From positions 22,258,880 through 22,322,879 of the forward strand of contig CM041295.1 in assembly GCA_023052935.1 (NCBI GenBank): a DNA stretch of 64,000 bases, in the 5' to 3' direction. Positions within the stretch are counted from its first letter, which is position 1. Each line of letters begins with the position of its first letter. A model generated the notes under the pieces. It was given only the letters and a program-made list of their open reading frames with translations, was not told where the DNA came from and did not search any database. The stretch is from Piezodorus guildinii (taxonomy: Eukaryota > Arthropoda > Insecta > Hemiptera > Pentatomidae). Positions 44,206 through 54,765 of this stretch are shown here, one piece after another. The position numbers and the translations under genes were made by a program.

Positions 44206-44349
44206 ATCCTTCGTAGAAAACGAAAATAAATAATTTGATTTGTTAAGAATTGAAAACAAAATAACTTTAATTTCAGATTTGTTTCTTATTTCTCCTACTA
44301 ATCCAATCCATACATAATAATACTGCATAATATATAATATTATTTACTT

Positions 44350-44351
<2 letters not shown>

Positions 44352-44412
<61 letters not shown>
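44352..44412. repeat. (TA)n tract
   Basis: About 60 bases of TA next to the left TIR of the Tc1 element. Confidence 0.95.
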
Positions 44413-44422
<10 letters not shown>

Positions 44423-44519
44423 TCCCCGTCAATGCAACACCCATAATTTTCGAGATTTTCTTGGTTTTTACCTTAATCCAGAGTTTGTTTATATTAATAG
44501 CAATATTATTCATTAAATG

Positions 44520-44810
44520 GGGGAGCCCGTGGCTGAGTGGTTACCGCGCTAGCCTGCCACGCTGAAGTTGTGAGTTCGAATCCCAGTCCCAGGAGGACTT
44601 TTTTCAAGCATACAAATAAATGGGGATTCACTCACAATATCCCCCGGGTATGTGGGACCCGTCAGCTAATTGATAGCCACCCACAAAAATAGGCGTAGGG
44701 AGTGATGACCCTACCCTACTAAATGTCATCGAGTATCGCGGTGTGAAATATATACATACCGCGCGGACAAGGGCCTCCAAGGCCTGTCGCGCCAACCGAA
44801 AAAAAAAATT
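44520..44810 (+). mobile_element. SINE-A, best preserved copy, 8-bp TSD
   Basis: Head gggagcccgtggctgagtgg with a perfect box A (tggctgagtgg) and box B (gttcgaatccc at about 44574). Body 'gggagtgatgaccctaccct' and 'caaggcctgtcgcgcca', then an A-rich tail. attaaatg flanks it at 44512-44519 and 44811-44818. The head resembles a class II (Ser or Leu type) tRNA. Likely transcribed by polymerase III when it inserted into the Tc1 element. Confidence 0.9.
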
Positions 44811-44836
44811 ATTAAATGAGAGATATTACTGATTAC

Positions 44837-44895
<59 letters not shown>
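44837..44895. repeat. (TA)n tract
   Basis: About 58 bases of TA following the SINE-A. Confidence 0.95.
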
Positions 44896-44898
<3 letters not shown>

Positions 44899-45059
44899 AT
44901 TTTTATTCATTGTTTACCAACAAATGATGGAATTTTGTTTCATTCATTTCAAATTTCCTTTTAGTCCATGTCCTTTCGTTTGCCTCAAGTCTGTTCTCTC
45001 GTTTCTCTTAAGTATAGTTAAAACATTAATTTTATTCAAAATGTTTAGCTCACCATGAT

Positions 45060-45564
45060 TCGGTCAGTCAGTGCTGCAATTAAAAACTGAGCTATTTGGT
45101 TGGGGTTCTATCATGTTCTGGGGTGAGATATCTTGGGAGGTGCGCACCAAGTTAGTGCTAATCCAAGGAGGGAGCATTCCTTTGAATGCGTTGAGGTATG
45201 TAGAAATGATCCTTCAAGTGATTAAAGATCATGTAGTGCCTTTTATGCCCTTCATAGGCTCTGAATCATTGCTCATGCATGACCATGCTCGTCCTCACAA
45301 GGCAATCTGTGTTTCTGAATACCACCAATATTCACACCATTGATTGGTCAGCAAGCAGTCCTGACCTTAACCCAATCGAGCATGTTTGGGATAATCTCAA
45401 AAGAATGGTTCGGTCACGAGATACACCTCCTTGAACTGCTAAATAAAGCTGTATTGGAGGAATGGGACAATCTACAACAAGATTTTCTTCAAAATCTTTT
45501 AACAAGTACGCCAAGGATGGTGGAAGCAGTCATTCAAGCCAGAGAAGGAAATACGTCATATTAA
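45060..45564 (+). pseudogene. Tc1-type transposase, C-terminal catalytic half
   Basis: The first frame gives WGSIMFWGEISWEVRTKLVL and SLLMHDHARPHKA, the block with the second catalytic Asp. After a frameshift near 45330 the second frame gives IDWSASSPDLNPIEHVWDNL (the third catalytic acidic residue lies here) and MVRSRDTPP, and finishes at GNTSY. The paired N-terminal DNA-binding domains and the first catalytic Asp are missing. Non-functional. Confidence 0.85.
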
Positions 45565-45586
45565 ATTTGAAATTGTAATTTTATAC

Positions 45587-45754
45587 TTTTTTTTTTTTTT
45601 TTTTAAATATTTTTATTGAAATTTACAACTTTATTTTGTAATACAACAAGTAAATATGTTAATAATGATAAAATACATAAAAAAAACGCGAAGAGAAAAC
45701 GCCCATTGGCATCACTCCACTAAGTAACTAAACTAGATGGTCTCGAGGCCATCT
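45587..45754 (-). mobile_element. Jockey-A LINE 3' end nested in the Tc1 element, 9-bp TSD
   Basis: T-run then 'ttacaactttattttgtaat', 'cccattggcatcactccact' and 'agatggtctcgaggccatct' (complement). attttatac flanks at 45578-45586 and 45755-45763. Only 168 bases. Confidence 0.85.
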
Positions 45755-45974
45755 ATTTTATACTTAAAAATGTAAAAAAGGAAAATTTTAAAAAGTATGT
45801 TTTCGAATTTTTTTGTTTATTGGAAGAAATGTTGTAATTTATTTCAATAAAATTTGTTTATTTCAAGTTTAAAAGGTTTTCTATTGACTTCAGAAGCTTT
45901 CTTTATTATAGAAAAAAAGATTGTTTTTTTTAATTCAAATATTTGCAAGTGTTGCAATACTTTTGACGGGGAGT

Positions 45975-46719
45975 TTATATATAAAAGTTACGACTGCCGA
46001 TGAATCAAACTTCTGCCGTGCCGTCTTAAGCACTGACATATTTTTTTAATGTATATTAGAGATTCTATAACACGTCTGCAGGCTATGTTGCTGACCAACA
46101 CAGAATCGTAACATTCTTCAGACAAAAAAATCCCAGCCATTAAATCTAAAAGTACCTGCACCTCGAATCCGACCAAACAATACAGAAAAAAAATTGAAAG
46201 CTAAGCATAGCCCTGTTTCTCTCAATGGTAATAAAATACTCGGAGCTGAGTATGTTATGGCTCCAGAACTCTTATAATCCACTTTGACATGTTCACGCCG
46301 CCGACGACGTATGCCCTGTGTGACGGCACTCTAATTTATGCCACGTTTCATCGATTATTGCCTATTCAGACCTGTTACAAGTTGTACGTTCGCTAACAGA
46401 CTAGTTAGTGCTTATTTTGAATTTTTTTAATTCGTGCGGGTTTTTTTATCCTAAGCTCAGATTTCTGCCAATAAACATTACTCGAAAAGCAGTTAACATG
46501 TTTTATTTTTTTTTATTTTTCCCATATAAATAATAGATAACATGGATATAGAAATGCCTGTGGTACGCGCCTTCCGATAGGACAGACAAGCGCGGGACAC
46601 CGGTGGTACGCGCCGGCGTAAATGAAACTGGATTGACACTAAACTTTCCTAATTATGTTAAAAATAAGAGAAGTTTTTGTAACTTTACATTTGTTTTTCA
46701 AAATCACTGATCTGATATC
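45975..46719. other. No gene seen, one GC-rich patch
   Basis: 46285-46325 and 46555-46625 are GC-rich (cgcgccggcg). The second is partly similar to the end-like sequence at 15911-15988. No frame recognised. Confidence 0.4.
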
Positions 46720-46941
46720 CATTCATTAAATACTAGAACCCAATCAATCAATATTTATATCCCATTACATAAAACTGCATCCTTTCACAAATCGTTTCTC
46801 GTTCGTTCCTCATCCTTTTGGAATTCGCTGCTCATCTCCATTCGTAAAGACGCCTCTCTGTCTTCCTTCAAACATCAAATCTTCCACTACCTACTCACAT
46901 CTCAATCTTCCATTCTAATGTAAAACATATATAGTATAAAT
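46720..46941 (+). pseudogene. CR1-like LINE, C-terminal end
   Basis: Reads ISIPLHKTASFHKSF-like coding words (here INIYIPLHKTASFHKSFLVR) and SSFWNSLLISIRK, SSFKHQIFHYLL, then a TAA. It is broken by the RTE-like insertion; the 3' UTR resumes at 47480. Confidence 0.65.
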
Positions 46942-47478
46942 TTAAAGTCTCGGTTAAAGGGGGGAAGTGCGTTTTATTATTCAGTTGGTAAATTACTTAG
47001 CCCGGGGCTTTTGTCTAAAAACTTAAAGATTAGAATTTATAAAACTATTTTTTTTCCAACGGTCCTTTACGGATGTGAAAAGTGGCCGCTTACTTTGAAG
47101 GATGACCAACGGCTTAAGGTTTTCGAAAATAAGGTACTACGTAAAATATTTGGTCCGAAGAGAGATGAGGCCACTGGGGAGTTTAGAAGGTTGCACAACG
47201 CGGAATTGCGGAGCTTATACCCTGTGAATATAATCGAGTTGATAGCATTGCGGAGGCGCAAATAGGCGAGTAAGTTAGGAACGACTTCCGAGAAAGTTAG
47301 TACACGCTGAACCGACTGTTAGGCGTCCGATAGGTAGGCCGAAGCGTCGATGGGAGGATTGCGTTAAGGCTGATCGCGGGAGCTTGGGCGTGAACGGTGA
47401 TCATCGCACGAGTCTGTGTAGACAGTATTCGGTGGTATCGCCATCGAACCTTCGGGTTCGGTAGGGCTCTTGTTATTA
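46942..47478 (+). pseudogene. RTE-like LINE, third copy, inserted in a CR1-like 3' UTR
   Basis: Starts late (SRLKVG region) and gives SKNLKIRIYKTIFFPTVLYG, RLKVFENKVLRKIFGPKRDE and AELRSLYPVNIIEL; a TAG at 47262 replaces Trp. Ends with gaaccttcgggttcggtagg, without a clear (ATT)n tail. Confidence 0.8.
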
Positions 47479-47479
47479 T

Positions 47480-47575
47480 TTTCTTTAAGTTACCAGACCA
47501 TAAGGATTTCTTTCTGTTCATTGTTCGTAATTCTATGGGGACTTGATCCTAGAATAATTTTTTTTTAATTTTATT
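47480..47575 (+). repeat. CR1-like LINE 3' end, continued
   Basis: 'ggacttgatcctagaataat' is the terminal word also seen at 49369 (ggacttagtcctagaataaa). Confidence 0.55.
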
Positions 47576-47651
47576 TATATATATTTATGGGTCAATCGAT
47601 TCGAAATCGTCCAGACCTTGCCGCTCAACATTATTGATTTTAATGATTTTT

Positions 47652-47828
47652 TAAGGTTAGGTTCATCACTCCCTATGCCTGTTTTTGTAGGTAGCCACCA
47701 GTTGGCTAACGAGTCTCTCATACCCGGGGGAGGTTGTGTTTGAATCCAAATTTAATACTATGTTTCAAAAAGTCCTCCCGGGACAGGAATTCGAACTCAC
47801 ACTATTTGACGTGGAAGGATAGCGCCTA
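47652..47828 (-). mobile_element. SINE-A head and body, minus strand
   Basis: 'ttcatcactccctatgcctg', 'gttggctaacgagtctctca' and the box B complement aggaattcgaactcac at about 47784. Confidence 0.75.
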
Positions 47829-47960
47829 AATAATAGTTAAAAAAGCTAACGAAATGGTTATTTAATTCTAAAATTTATAATTTTATATATATATTCATTG
47901 CCCCAGAAGGTGGCAGATTGTATTATCTCGTAATAAATAATAATAAAAAAAAAAAAAAAA

Positions 47961-47985
47961 ATTATATATATATATATAATATATA

Positions 47986-48023
<38 letters not shown>
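47961..48023. repeat. (TA)n tract after a poly-A run
   Basis: A-run at 47942-47959 followed by TA-rich sequence. Confidence 0.9.
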
Positions 48024-48785
48024 CATAAATATATATATTGTTAATATTGTTTCTTTTTACTTTACTTTCACCATAGTATTTTTTTGTTTTAAAAAAATAA
48101 ATTAAAGAACTTTTCAAACCTCTTCTTTTTTATATAATAAATTTTTTTTTTCCGAAGAAACATATACTAATAATAAATGGTACTTAGATATTCCTGAAAA
48201 GTTTAAGTTTTTTGTTGCGCGCACAACAATTTTTAATGATTATCATTAAAACGATAAATAAAATTGATGCGTATAATCTAACAGGAATATCCCTACATGA
48301 GTGGTACTCCCTCGGGCTCTCCTGGCCACGTGGAGAAAAGTTAGTAACTTTAATTAGAGTTAGGCAGTCGGCTTGTGTTAATGATTCAAAGTGTGTGCTC
48401 GGCGACAAGTGTTGCTTACTGATTAATCATCATAACTCCTTTCATGGAGAGTTCCTGCTTTTTCAACGTTTTATTTTATATATATTATGTATAAAGGGTG
48501 TCTAATAAACGTCTAGTCATATTTTGGGAGCAGATACAATACCTCAAGCCAAGCGAAAAAGTTCATATACCTATAGTCCGATTCTCAACAACTGAGACGT
48601 TGATTTCCAAAAGGTACTTAAGGACACTTTTACCAAAGTTGATATTTTGTAATATTTGTATTCTAATGGTTCAGTTTTATATAAATCCGTCATCGAATTG
48701 TATCTAAAAAACATAGAATTCCTTTAAAATGTATTTAAAAATTACATTTTATTCCAAAAGGTACTAAAACCATTTCTTTCTAAAA
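48024..48785. other. No supported gene; an unrecognised 97-codon frame
   Basis: A frame at 48212-48505 (HEWYSLGLSWPRGEKLVTLI) sits in sequence that is less AT-rich than its flanks. I recognise no family or motif, and it could be chance. Confidence 0.2.
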
Positions 48786-48789
48786 CGTA

Positions 48790-49415
48790 CTATTTCCTTT
48801 CCCTATCAAGTCATTCGCTCCCACCGCCTCTCTTACATCTATAGTCTCCTGCAATTTAAATCCACAATCCATACTCATGAAACCAGATCCCGTCTTTCCG
48901 ACCTCTATACGCCTTCCCATAGAACCAAAAAATATGAATTTTCCTTCTTAGCCCGGTCCTCTTTCTTCTGGAATACTCTCCCATCACACATCCGACATGC
49001 TCCTTCCCAATCTTCTTTCAAATCTCTCCTTTTTAAACACCTTCTTGCTTCCCAATCAGATGCCAACTAATTTTAGTACAGCGATTAAAGTGATGTGAGA
49101 AATATCTACACTTCATAATATAAATGATCGTAAAGTTTATTTTCATTTATTTTTTTAATTATTTAATGTTTTTTTGGTTTGTTAGTTCTATATTACATTT
49201 AGATATTACTGTATTTTTTAAATTTATATTTATCATTTCTCTCTCTTTTCATCAATTAAAATAATTGTAAATAATTATTGTAATCATTAATATTATTAGT
49301 TTTATTATATGTGTTTTTGGCCAGTTGTAGTAATTATTTTTTTTGTACATGTGTATTATTCTTAACGGACTTAGTCCTAGAATAAAGTACTTTATTCATT
49401 CATGCATTCATTCAT
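48790..49415 (+). pseudogene. CR1-like LINE, C-terminal end and 3' UTR
   Basis: Reads FIYSLLQFKSTIHTHETRSR, LSDLYTPSHRTKKYEFSFL, then SSFFWNTLPSHIRHAPSQSS and FKSLLFKHLLASQSDAN, ending in TAA at about 49067. The FWNTLP word marks the C-terminus of CR1/L2-type reverse transcriptases. The 3' UTR ends in agtcctagaataaagtactt and an ATTC-type repeat. Confidence 0.75.
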
Positions 49416-49904
49416 CCTCTGCAAACAGATATAACCTTTCCTTTCATTTCTTTCCAAAAGGCACTATATTTCCTACTATACGGTAGGAGCACCGTACCCT
49501 GTAATATATCACCATTAATTTATTGTTTTCTCAATTTTGTGCATTTTTATTGGTTCATTTAGCACATCTTGCATCACCGCTATTATTTACAAAAATGGTT
49601 TTAACCTAATAATCAGTTTTTAGGCTATTTGAAATAACTTAGTTGCGTCACTTTGGTTCTTTTAGATTGTCAATTAAATTATGTTTTTTCATAGTATTTC
49701 TTCTTGCAGAAACGTAAATTTGATTTGAAATTTTTTTAGAAACTCACATTTTAATAGAATAATGGTATTTGAAACAGCAAATAGTTGGAATTAGTATTCC
49801 ACGAACTTGATAAATATGTGAAGAAAAAAAATCTGATATAACTTAGTAGTCGATGTTTTTAATTGTTTTGTGTAAAATAAAAGCTCAAAAGTTGTTATTT
49901 ATTT

Positions 49905-50385
49905 AACCATACCTTACACCACGACCTAAATATTTAATACACTTGTAAATATCAATAAATATGTTTAAAAAAAAAAAATAAATATTATACCATCAAAATT
50001 CTCCAAATTCCATAAGAACATTATCCATCACCCGAATCCGCTATCTCAATCTCTATTGAGCTCCATACACCCTTATCACCCTAGAAGGTTTGAACGGCAG
50101 TGGCCTTGAGACCTTTTGTAAACATGTACATTGGGGTTCTAGCATTGGTTAGATTATACACACAGCTGTATGCTTGAAGATTGTATATACGTATGAGTGA
50201 CTTTTATACATGTACTTATCGATTCATTATTGTATATACACATATGTACGAGTATATTGTATTATTATTTTATAAATTTATTGTTTTGTATATATTGTGT
50301 GGATGTAGTATGAATGTTGTACTTGAGAACTATTAAAAATTTCCTAATTAGGACATATTGTAATAATACTCAATAAAAATTGTTT
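49905..50385 (+). pseudogene. Jockey-B LINE, C-terminal end and full 3' UTR
   Basis: Reads PYLTPRPKYL, KFSKFHKNIIHHPNPLSQSL and RRFERQWP-DLL in broken frames, then the UTR with 'ttgttttgtatatattgtgt' and 'gtaataatactcaataaaaa', ending in a long poly-A (50391-50419). A 44-base insertion sits at 49935-49978. Confidence 0.75.
49935..49978 (+). mobile_element. 44-base Jockey-A 3' tip insertion with 8-bp TSD
   Basis: Only 'taatacacttgtaaatatca', ataaatatgttt and poly-A of the Jockey-A tail are present, flanked by taaatatt at 49927-49934 and 49979-49986. An extremely short reverse transcription product. Confidence 0.75.
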
Positions 50386-50389
50386 CTGG

Positions 50390-50423
<34 letters not shown>

Positions 50424-50820
50424 TTATATATATATATATAATATAATATTATATATATATATATATACATTTTATTTTATTACTATATTATTTCTCCTTT
50501 GAATATTATCTAACATTCACTTCTCAAATGAATGTAAAAGTATAATAAACTTATACCTGTATTAATCAATTTGGCTAATATTGTTTAATTTATTTTTATT
50601 ATTGATAATTTTAATCTATATCAATACACACTATTTTAACTAATACTATTTATTTTAAAGAAATCTTTTAAAATGAATATATCTTTATCGATATAATATA
50701 ATATTTCACATGTAATATAATATAATATATTTTAATGAATATATCTTTTAATATTTTAACTAATATTATTTATTTTAGATTAATCCTCTAAAATGAATAT
50801 ATCTGGCATAGATGACCGCG
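50386..50820. other. Poly-A, (TA)n and AT-rich sequence, no gene
   Basis: Poly-A 50391-50419, TA-rich 50420-50466, then AT-rich DNA with a loose duplication (aaatgaatatatcttt at about 50672 and 50792). Confidence 0.5.
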
Positions 50821-50835
50821 ATGTTTTTTGCTATT

Positions 50836-51280
50836 TTTTTTATTTATTGAGATATGTTACAATTTGTTTCTATATGAACATTAGTAATATTGATATAAGA
50901 TCCCATTCACACAATATATACAGTATACAATGATAAAGTCAAATTAAATAAAATATAATATATATACAAAAAAGAAAACAAACAACAACCTATAACTGAG
51001 ATAAATACAAATAAATGATATATATAGAATTAAATAATAATACATATAAAAACAAAACAAATCAAATCATTAACATATAATTGAGATAAATAAGAGTTTG
51101 CAAATAAACAAACATCATACAAACAAACATAACTATATACAAAATATATAAGTGCTATAGGGACCCCAGACTGGGCTTTTCCCTCCACATGAGGAGGAAA
51201 AAGCGGAATCCAAGAGATCCTAGACCCTCGCTCTCAGCCGCGTCACTGGTGTGACTCAGTGAAGGCCGAACTAGGGCGCA
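50836..51280 (-). mobile_element. SINE-C, full length, 15-bp TSD
   Basis: Flanked by atgttttttgctatt at 50821-50835 and 51281-51295, exact. On the minus strand it starts tgcgccctagttcggccttc and has gatctcttggattccgcttt. The tail is AT-rich. At 445 bp it defines both ends of the family. Confidence 0.9.
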
Positions 51281-51295
51281 ATGTTTTTTGCTATT

Positions 51296-51884
51296 AAAAT
51301 TAAAAAACCAAACAACCAATCAAATTTTGAAATTTTTGCTGTTGCCCATGGTTTTCATCAAAAATACTATCCATCCATATAAGAGAGGATCCTATTTACA
51401 GTTGCTATGTGTGATAAATTTTGTTCTCAATAAAACTGTTCATCGAATATTCTTGGAAATATTGAAATTTAATTAAATGCATGACGTCGTGAGAAACTTT
51501 CTTTCCCTTTTCGAGTTTTCTACACCATTTAAAGCTAATTGGATGAAAAAGTTTTTTGAGATCCAGAATATTTAAAACTTAACAATAGAAGAGGAATCGC
51601 TGCTTGATTGAAATGTTGCAATATTCTTATAAATATTAAAATTTAATTTTCTTCAAAAATGCGACACTTACTTTCCTATTTTGAGGGGTCCAACTTCTTA
51701 TTCTTTGGAAAATTTGCCTTCTTTCAATTGGTACCACTTATTGTCCTGTGTGTGTACATAAAGTAGATACATTTGGGTTTTTCTGACGAAAACTATGGAT
51801 AACAGCAAAAAACTCAAAATTTGATTTTATTTCCTAACCGTTGAGAATCCGACTATGTGTCATATATTTTTTTCTTTGTTCAAT
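51296..51884. other. No gene seen
   Basis: AT-rich, with a 62-codon frame at 51288-51476 lacking motifs. Confidence 0.4.
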
Positions 51885-52153
51885 TTTTCAAAATGGAAGA
51901 TTAAAATTAATGCCAAGAAACTTCAAGCGATAATTTTCACAAAAAGGAGACCGTCCCTTACAAAAACATTGTTATGAACCGAAACGTAATCTCCTGGGCC
52001 CAGTCCATAAACTACTTTGGACCATAAATGGACAAATCATTAGCTTTTACAAAACATATACATAACAAATGCAATAGAGCCAAAAATATTATCAACAATA
52101 TGACCCCTTACTTTAATAGGTACTCAAAATTATCACCAACAAACAAACTTATT
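51885..52153 (+). pseudogene. Jockey/I-type LINE (family K), first part of an interrupted copy
   Basis: Reads WKIKINAKKLQAIIFTKRRP, a short gap with stops, then MDKSLAFTKHIHNKCNRAKN, INNMTPYFNRYSKLS and NKLILYKTV. The frame continues at 53189 with IRPIMTYSAPVWS. It is split by the insertion at 52167-53175. Confidence 0.85.
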
Positions 52154-52166
52154 CTATATAAAACTG
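52154..52166. repeat. 13-bp TSD (left) of the nested LINE
   Basis: tatataaaactgt, repeated at 53176-53188. Confidence 0.9.
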
Positions 52167-53175
52167 TTCGTGTAAATAATTCGACATCCAGTATACTCCT
52201 TGTAACGGCCGGCCTTCCCCAAGGATCCTGCCTTTCGCCAACTTTATTTAATGTATATATATCCGATTTTCCAAACCACCCGCACGTTATAAGGTCTCTT
52301 TACGCTGATGATACAGGCCTATATACATCATCCTATCGCATCGATACCATAGTTAACAGATTGCAGCTAAACTTATAAATATTGCAATATGTGGAAATTA
52401 AAAATAAATGCAAACAAGTCAGAAGCCATAATCTTTACTAAGCGCAGACCGAACATAAACCATCACCTTTTATTAAACTCAGTCCACATTAACTGGTCTA
52501 AATCAGTTAAATACTTAGGCATAACTTTAGACAAATCGTTAACATATACTGAACATATCAATTAAAAATCCGAACAAACAAAAAAATGTATTTATAAAAT
52601 GTTCCCATATTTTAATCAAGAAATCCAGTTTAAGCACTCAGAACAAACTACTACTATGTAAAACAGTGCCCAGATCTGTTATGCATCGCCCGTCTGGAGC
52701 TCGACTTGCAATACCAATTATAAAAATATAGAAACAATACAAAATACATGTATGCGAATCATCAATAACTACCCACGAAATACTAAGATATCAAAAATAC
52801 TCCCTGAACTAAATCTTCCAACATTAAAACAGTATATCTACACAGTAACCAAAAACTATTTTGATAAAACCACAACTTCTGAAAACCCATTAAAACTAGA
52901 AATTGGTAATTACAACAAAACATCACTAAAGCGCTACACGCACAAAAGAACCAAACATGTACTTTTAAATTAATATTGTAATTTATATTGTGTAGGTTAT
53001 CTCGTGTTACTTTTCCTACTAACTTAAACAAAATATTGTATGATAATTAGTAAATTCAAAGGATGATTGAAACTCTGTTATCATGAAAAAAGGTCCACTG
53101 AAATCATGAAACCAAACATATTTGTATTCAGTGTACATTGTAAATATTATATAAATAAATAAAGTTTCTTCTTCT
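52167..53175 (+). pseudogene. Family K LINE nested in another family K copy
   Basis: Starts 5' truncated and soon enters GLPQGSCLSPTLFNVYISDF and the catalytic RSLYADDTGLYTSS (YADD intact). After a frame break come WKLKINANKSEAIIFTKRRP, VKYLGITLDKSLTY and NTCMRIINNYPRNTKI. The final part (52752-52973) is open to a TAA. Ends with ataaataaataaagtttctt and a CTT-rich tip, with no long poly-A. Flanked by a 13-bp TSD. Confidence 0.9.
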
Positions 53176-53188
53176 TATATAAAACTGT

Positions 53189-53790
53189 CATCCGTCCCAT
53201 AATGACATATTCTGCACCGGTCTGGAGTAACACTTGTGATTATATTTACAAGAAAATGGAAGTGGTTCAAAACACATCCATAAGACTCGGAAATAATTAT
53301 CCACGTTACACACACACGAATCAAAACTATGTAAACTGATTTACAACTCCCGTGGATTAAATTATGTGAGTATTGATGGCTTTTATGAAATTCTTGCGAA
53401 CCCCACGTAATAGACCTTAAATCATTATTTATTTTTGTCACAGAAAATCTTAAAATAACATTTCAACATCTTTATTCTCAGAATGTTAATCACTCTTAAA
53501 GGTTTCGAGACTTGTTAGTATTTTATAGGGATTACGTATTTGCTTTAGTACTATTAATTTTTTACATTATTTATTGATATTCTTATATTAAATTTATGTA
53601 TATCATGGATGAAATTAATCATAAAGATAGCATCACCTTAATGCTTATTGCTGTATATGTGTTTTTGTTTTAAATATATATTCGATTTGTAATTAATAAT
53701 GTATATTTGCTGGTGAAAAATTTATTAATTGTGCTGTGCCAGCCAGCTCTATTTGTATTGGGATAGCCCTAAAGACAAATAAATAAAATT
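53189..53790 (+). pseudogene. Family K LINE, second part of the interrupted copy
   Basis: IRPIMTYSAPVWSNTCDYIY, then KMEVVQNTSIRLGNNYPRYT, decaying into stops. The 3' UTR reaches about 53790. Confidence 0.8.
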
Positions 53791-53859
53791 ATTATCATTA
53801 AATAGTAAAATAGACGTATAATATAAAATTTAGAAAAGTTAATTTGCAATAAATAAGTC

Positions 53860-54040
53860 GGACGAGTTAATAATAAAAAAAAAAAAAAAAAAAAAATACT
53901 CCCGTGGATTAAAAACTATACATACTCGCTGGTACAATTATTTTTCTCTTTCACTTACTTGCGACAATCCACTCGTTCAAAAAATAGGGGATGGCGATAA
54001 GAACACTATAACGATACACACACACAAGCTTACTAAACGC

Positions 54041-54106
<66 letters not shown>
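53860..54106. repeat. Poly-A run and (TA)n tract
   Basis: A-run 53877-53897, and (TA)n 54043-54106. Between them is unclassified sequence with short (ca)n. Confidence 0.8.
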
Positions 54107-54111
<5 letters not shown>

Positions 54112-54434
54112 ATGTTTAATATATCATTATTAGTTTAGATATTCGCATATAAAAAAATGTTTGTTAATTTCTTTTGTTTTGCTTTGTAATTTAATTGGTT
54201 TTTACTTTATAATTGTTTTTTATTATTTAGGTTTTTTTTTCAGATTTCACCCCTGTTTTAATAACAAATTAGGCAATAAGTACCACTAACCCCGCTTGTG
54301 CACACTACTAAAATAACATGTAATTGGTGCAGTATCACAATATGTAAACAAAAAAAATATCTGAGGCTTGTGGCCGCTTGTGAACTTATGAAAAATAAAA
54401 ATCTTAATATAATCTAATCTTTGTTCAATTTTAG

Positions 54435-54765
54435 GTTTAGGTTAGAGTGGGAATGGATGTTTTCATGTGAGGAATTGAACCAGGTTCGTGCCAAGTCAGC
54501 AACGAATTGAATATTGAGGTCTTTCTGGATGAGTTCAATCGTGATAAAGTAAGGAGCGTTAAGGATTTTGGGTTGTAAGGATTGGACGCGGGAAGAATTT
54601 GATGGTTTGGTAGAGCCCAACAGCTCTACTCCTTAAGTCCATATCGGGCCGATATTATCGTCCTTATGATGGACATGTAGATGAGTCTATTGTAGTTAAG
54701 TGGAAGGTTTGAACGTTTGTCCAGAAAGTGTTGAAATAGTCTAAAACGTCCTGCAGTCTTTTATA
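54435..54765 (-). pseudogene. Jockey-A LINE fragment without its 3' end, minus strand
   Basis: Minus strand reads ELLGSTKPSNSSRVQSLQPK, NAPYFITIELIQKDLNIQFV and ADLARTWF, with the complement of LLQHFLDKRSNLPLNY upstream. The usual C-terminus and poly-A are missing, so this is a fragment rather than a simple 5' truncation. Confidence 0.75.

Larger units (their letters stand above)
44421..45974 (+). mobile_element. Tc1-like transposon, decayed, with nested insertions
   Basis: Inverted ends actccccgtcaa (44421-44432; complement at 45963-45974), each followed inward by tgcaacac, with a 6-base gap difference. It contains a SINE-A (44520-44810), a (TA)n tract (44837-44895), the transposase remnant and a Jockey-A tail (45587-45754). 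TA-rich flanks fit the TA target of this superfamily. Confidence 0.85.

Noticed and set aside
44520..44600. Possible true tRNA gene (good A and B boxes)
   Set aside because: No cloverleaf closes with a 3' acceptor strand. The sequence continues into a shared 290-bp body with a TSD, so it is a SINE.
48212..48505. 97-codon frame as a host gene
   Set aside because: No motif and no supporting context. An overlapping frame on the other strand is equally long.
51975..51995. CCGAAACGTAA as a hammerhead-like core
   Set aside because: It lies in the LINE coding region, with no stem or first box.
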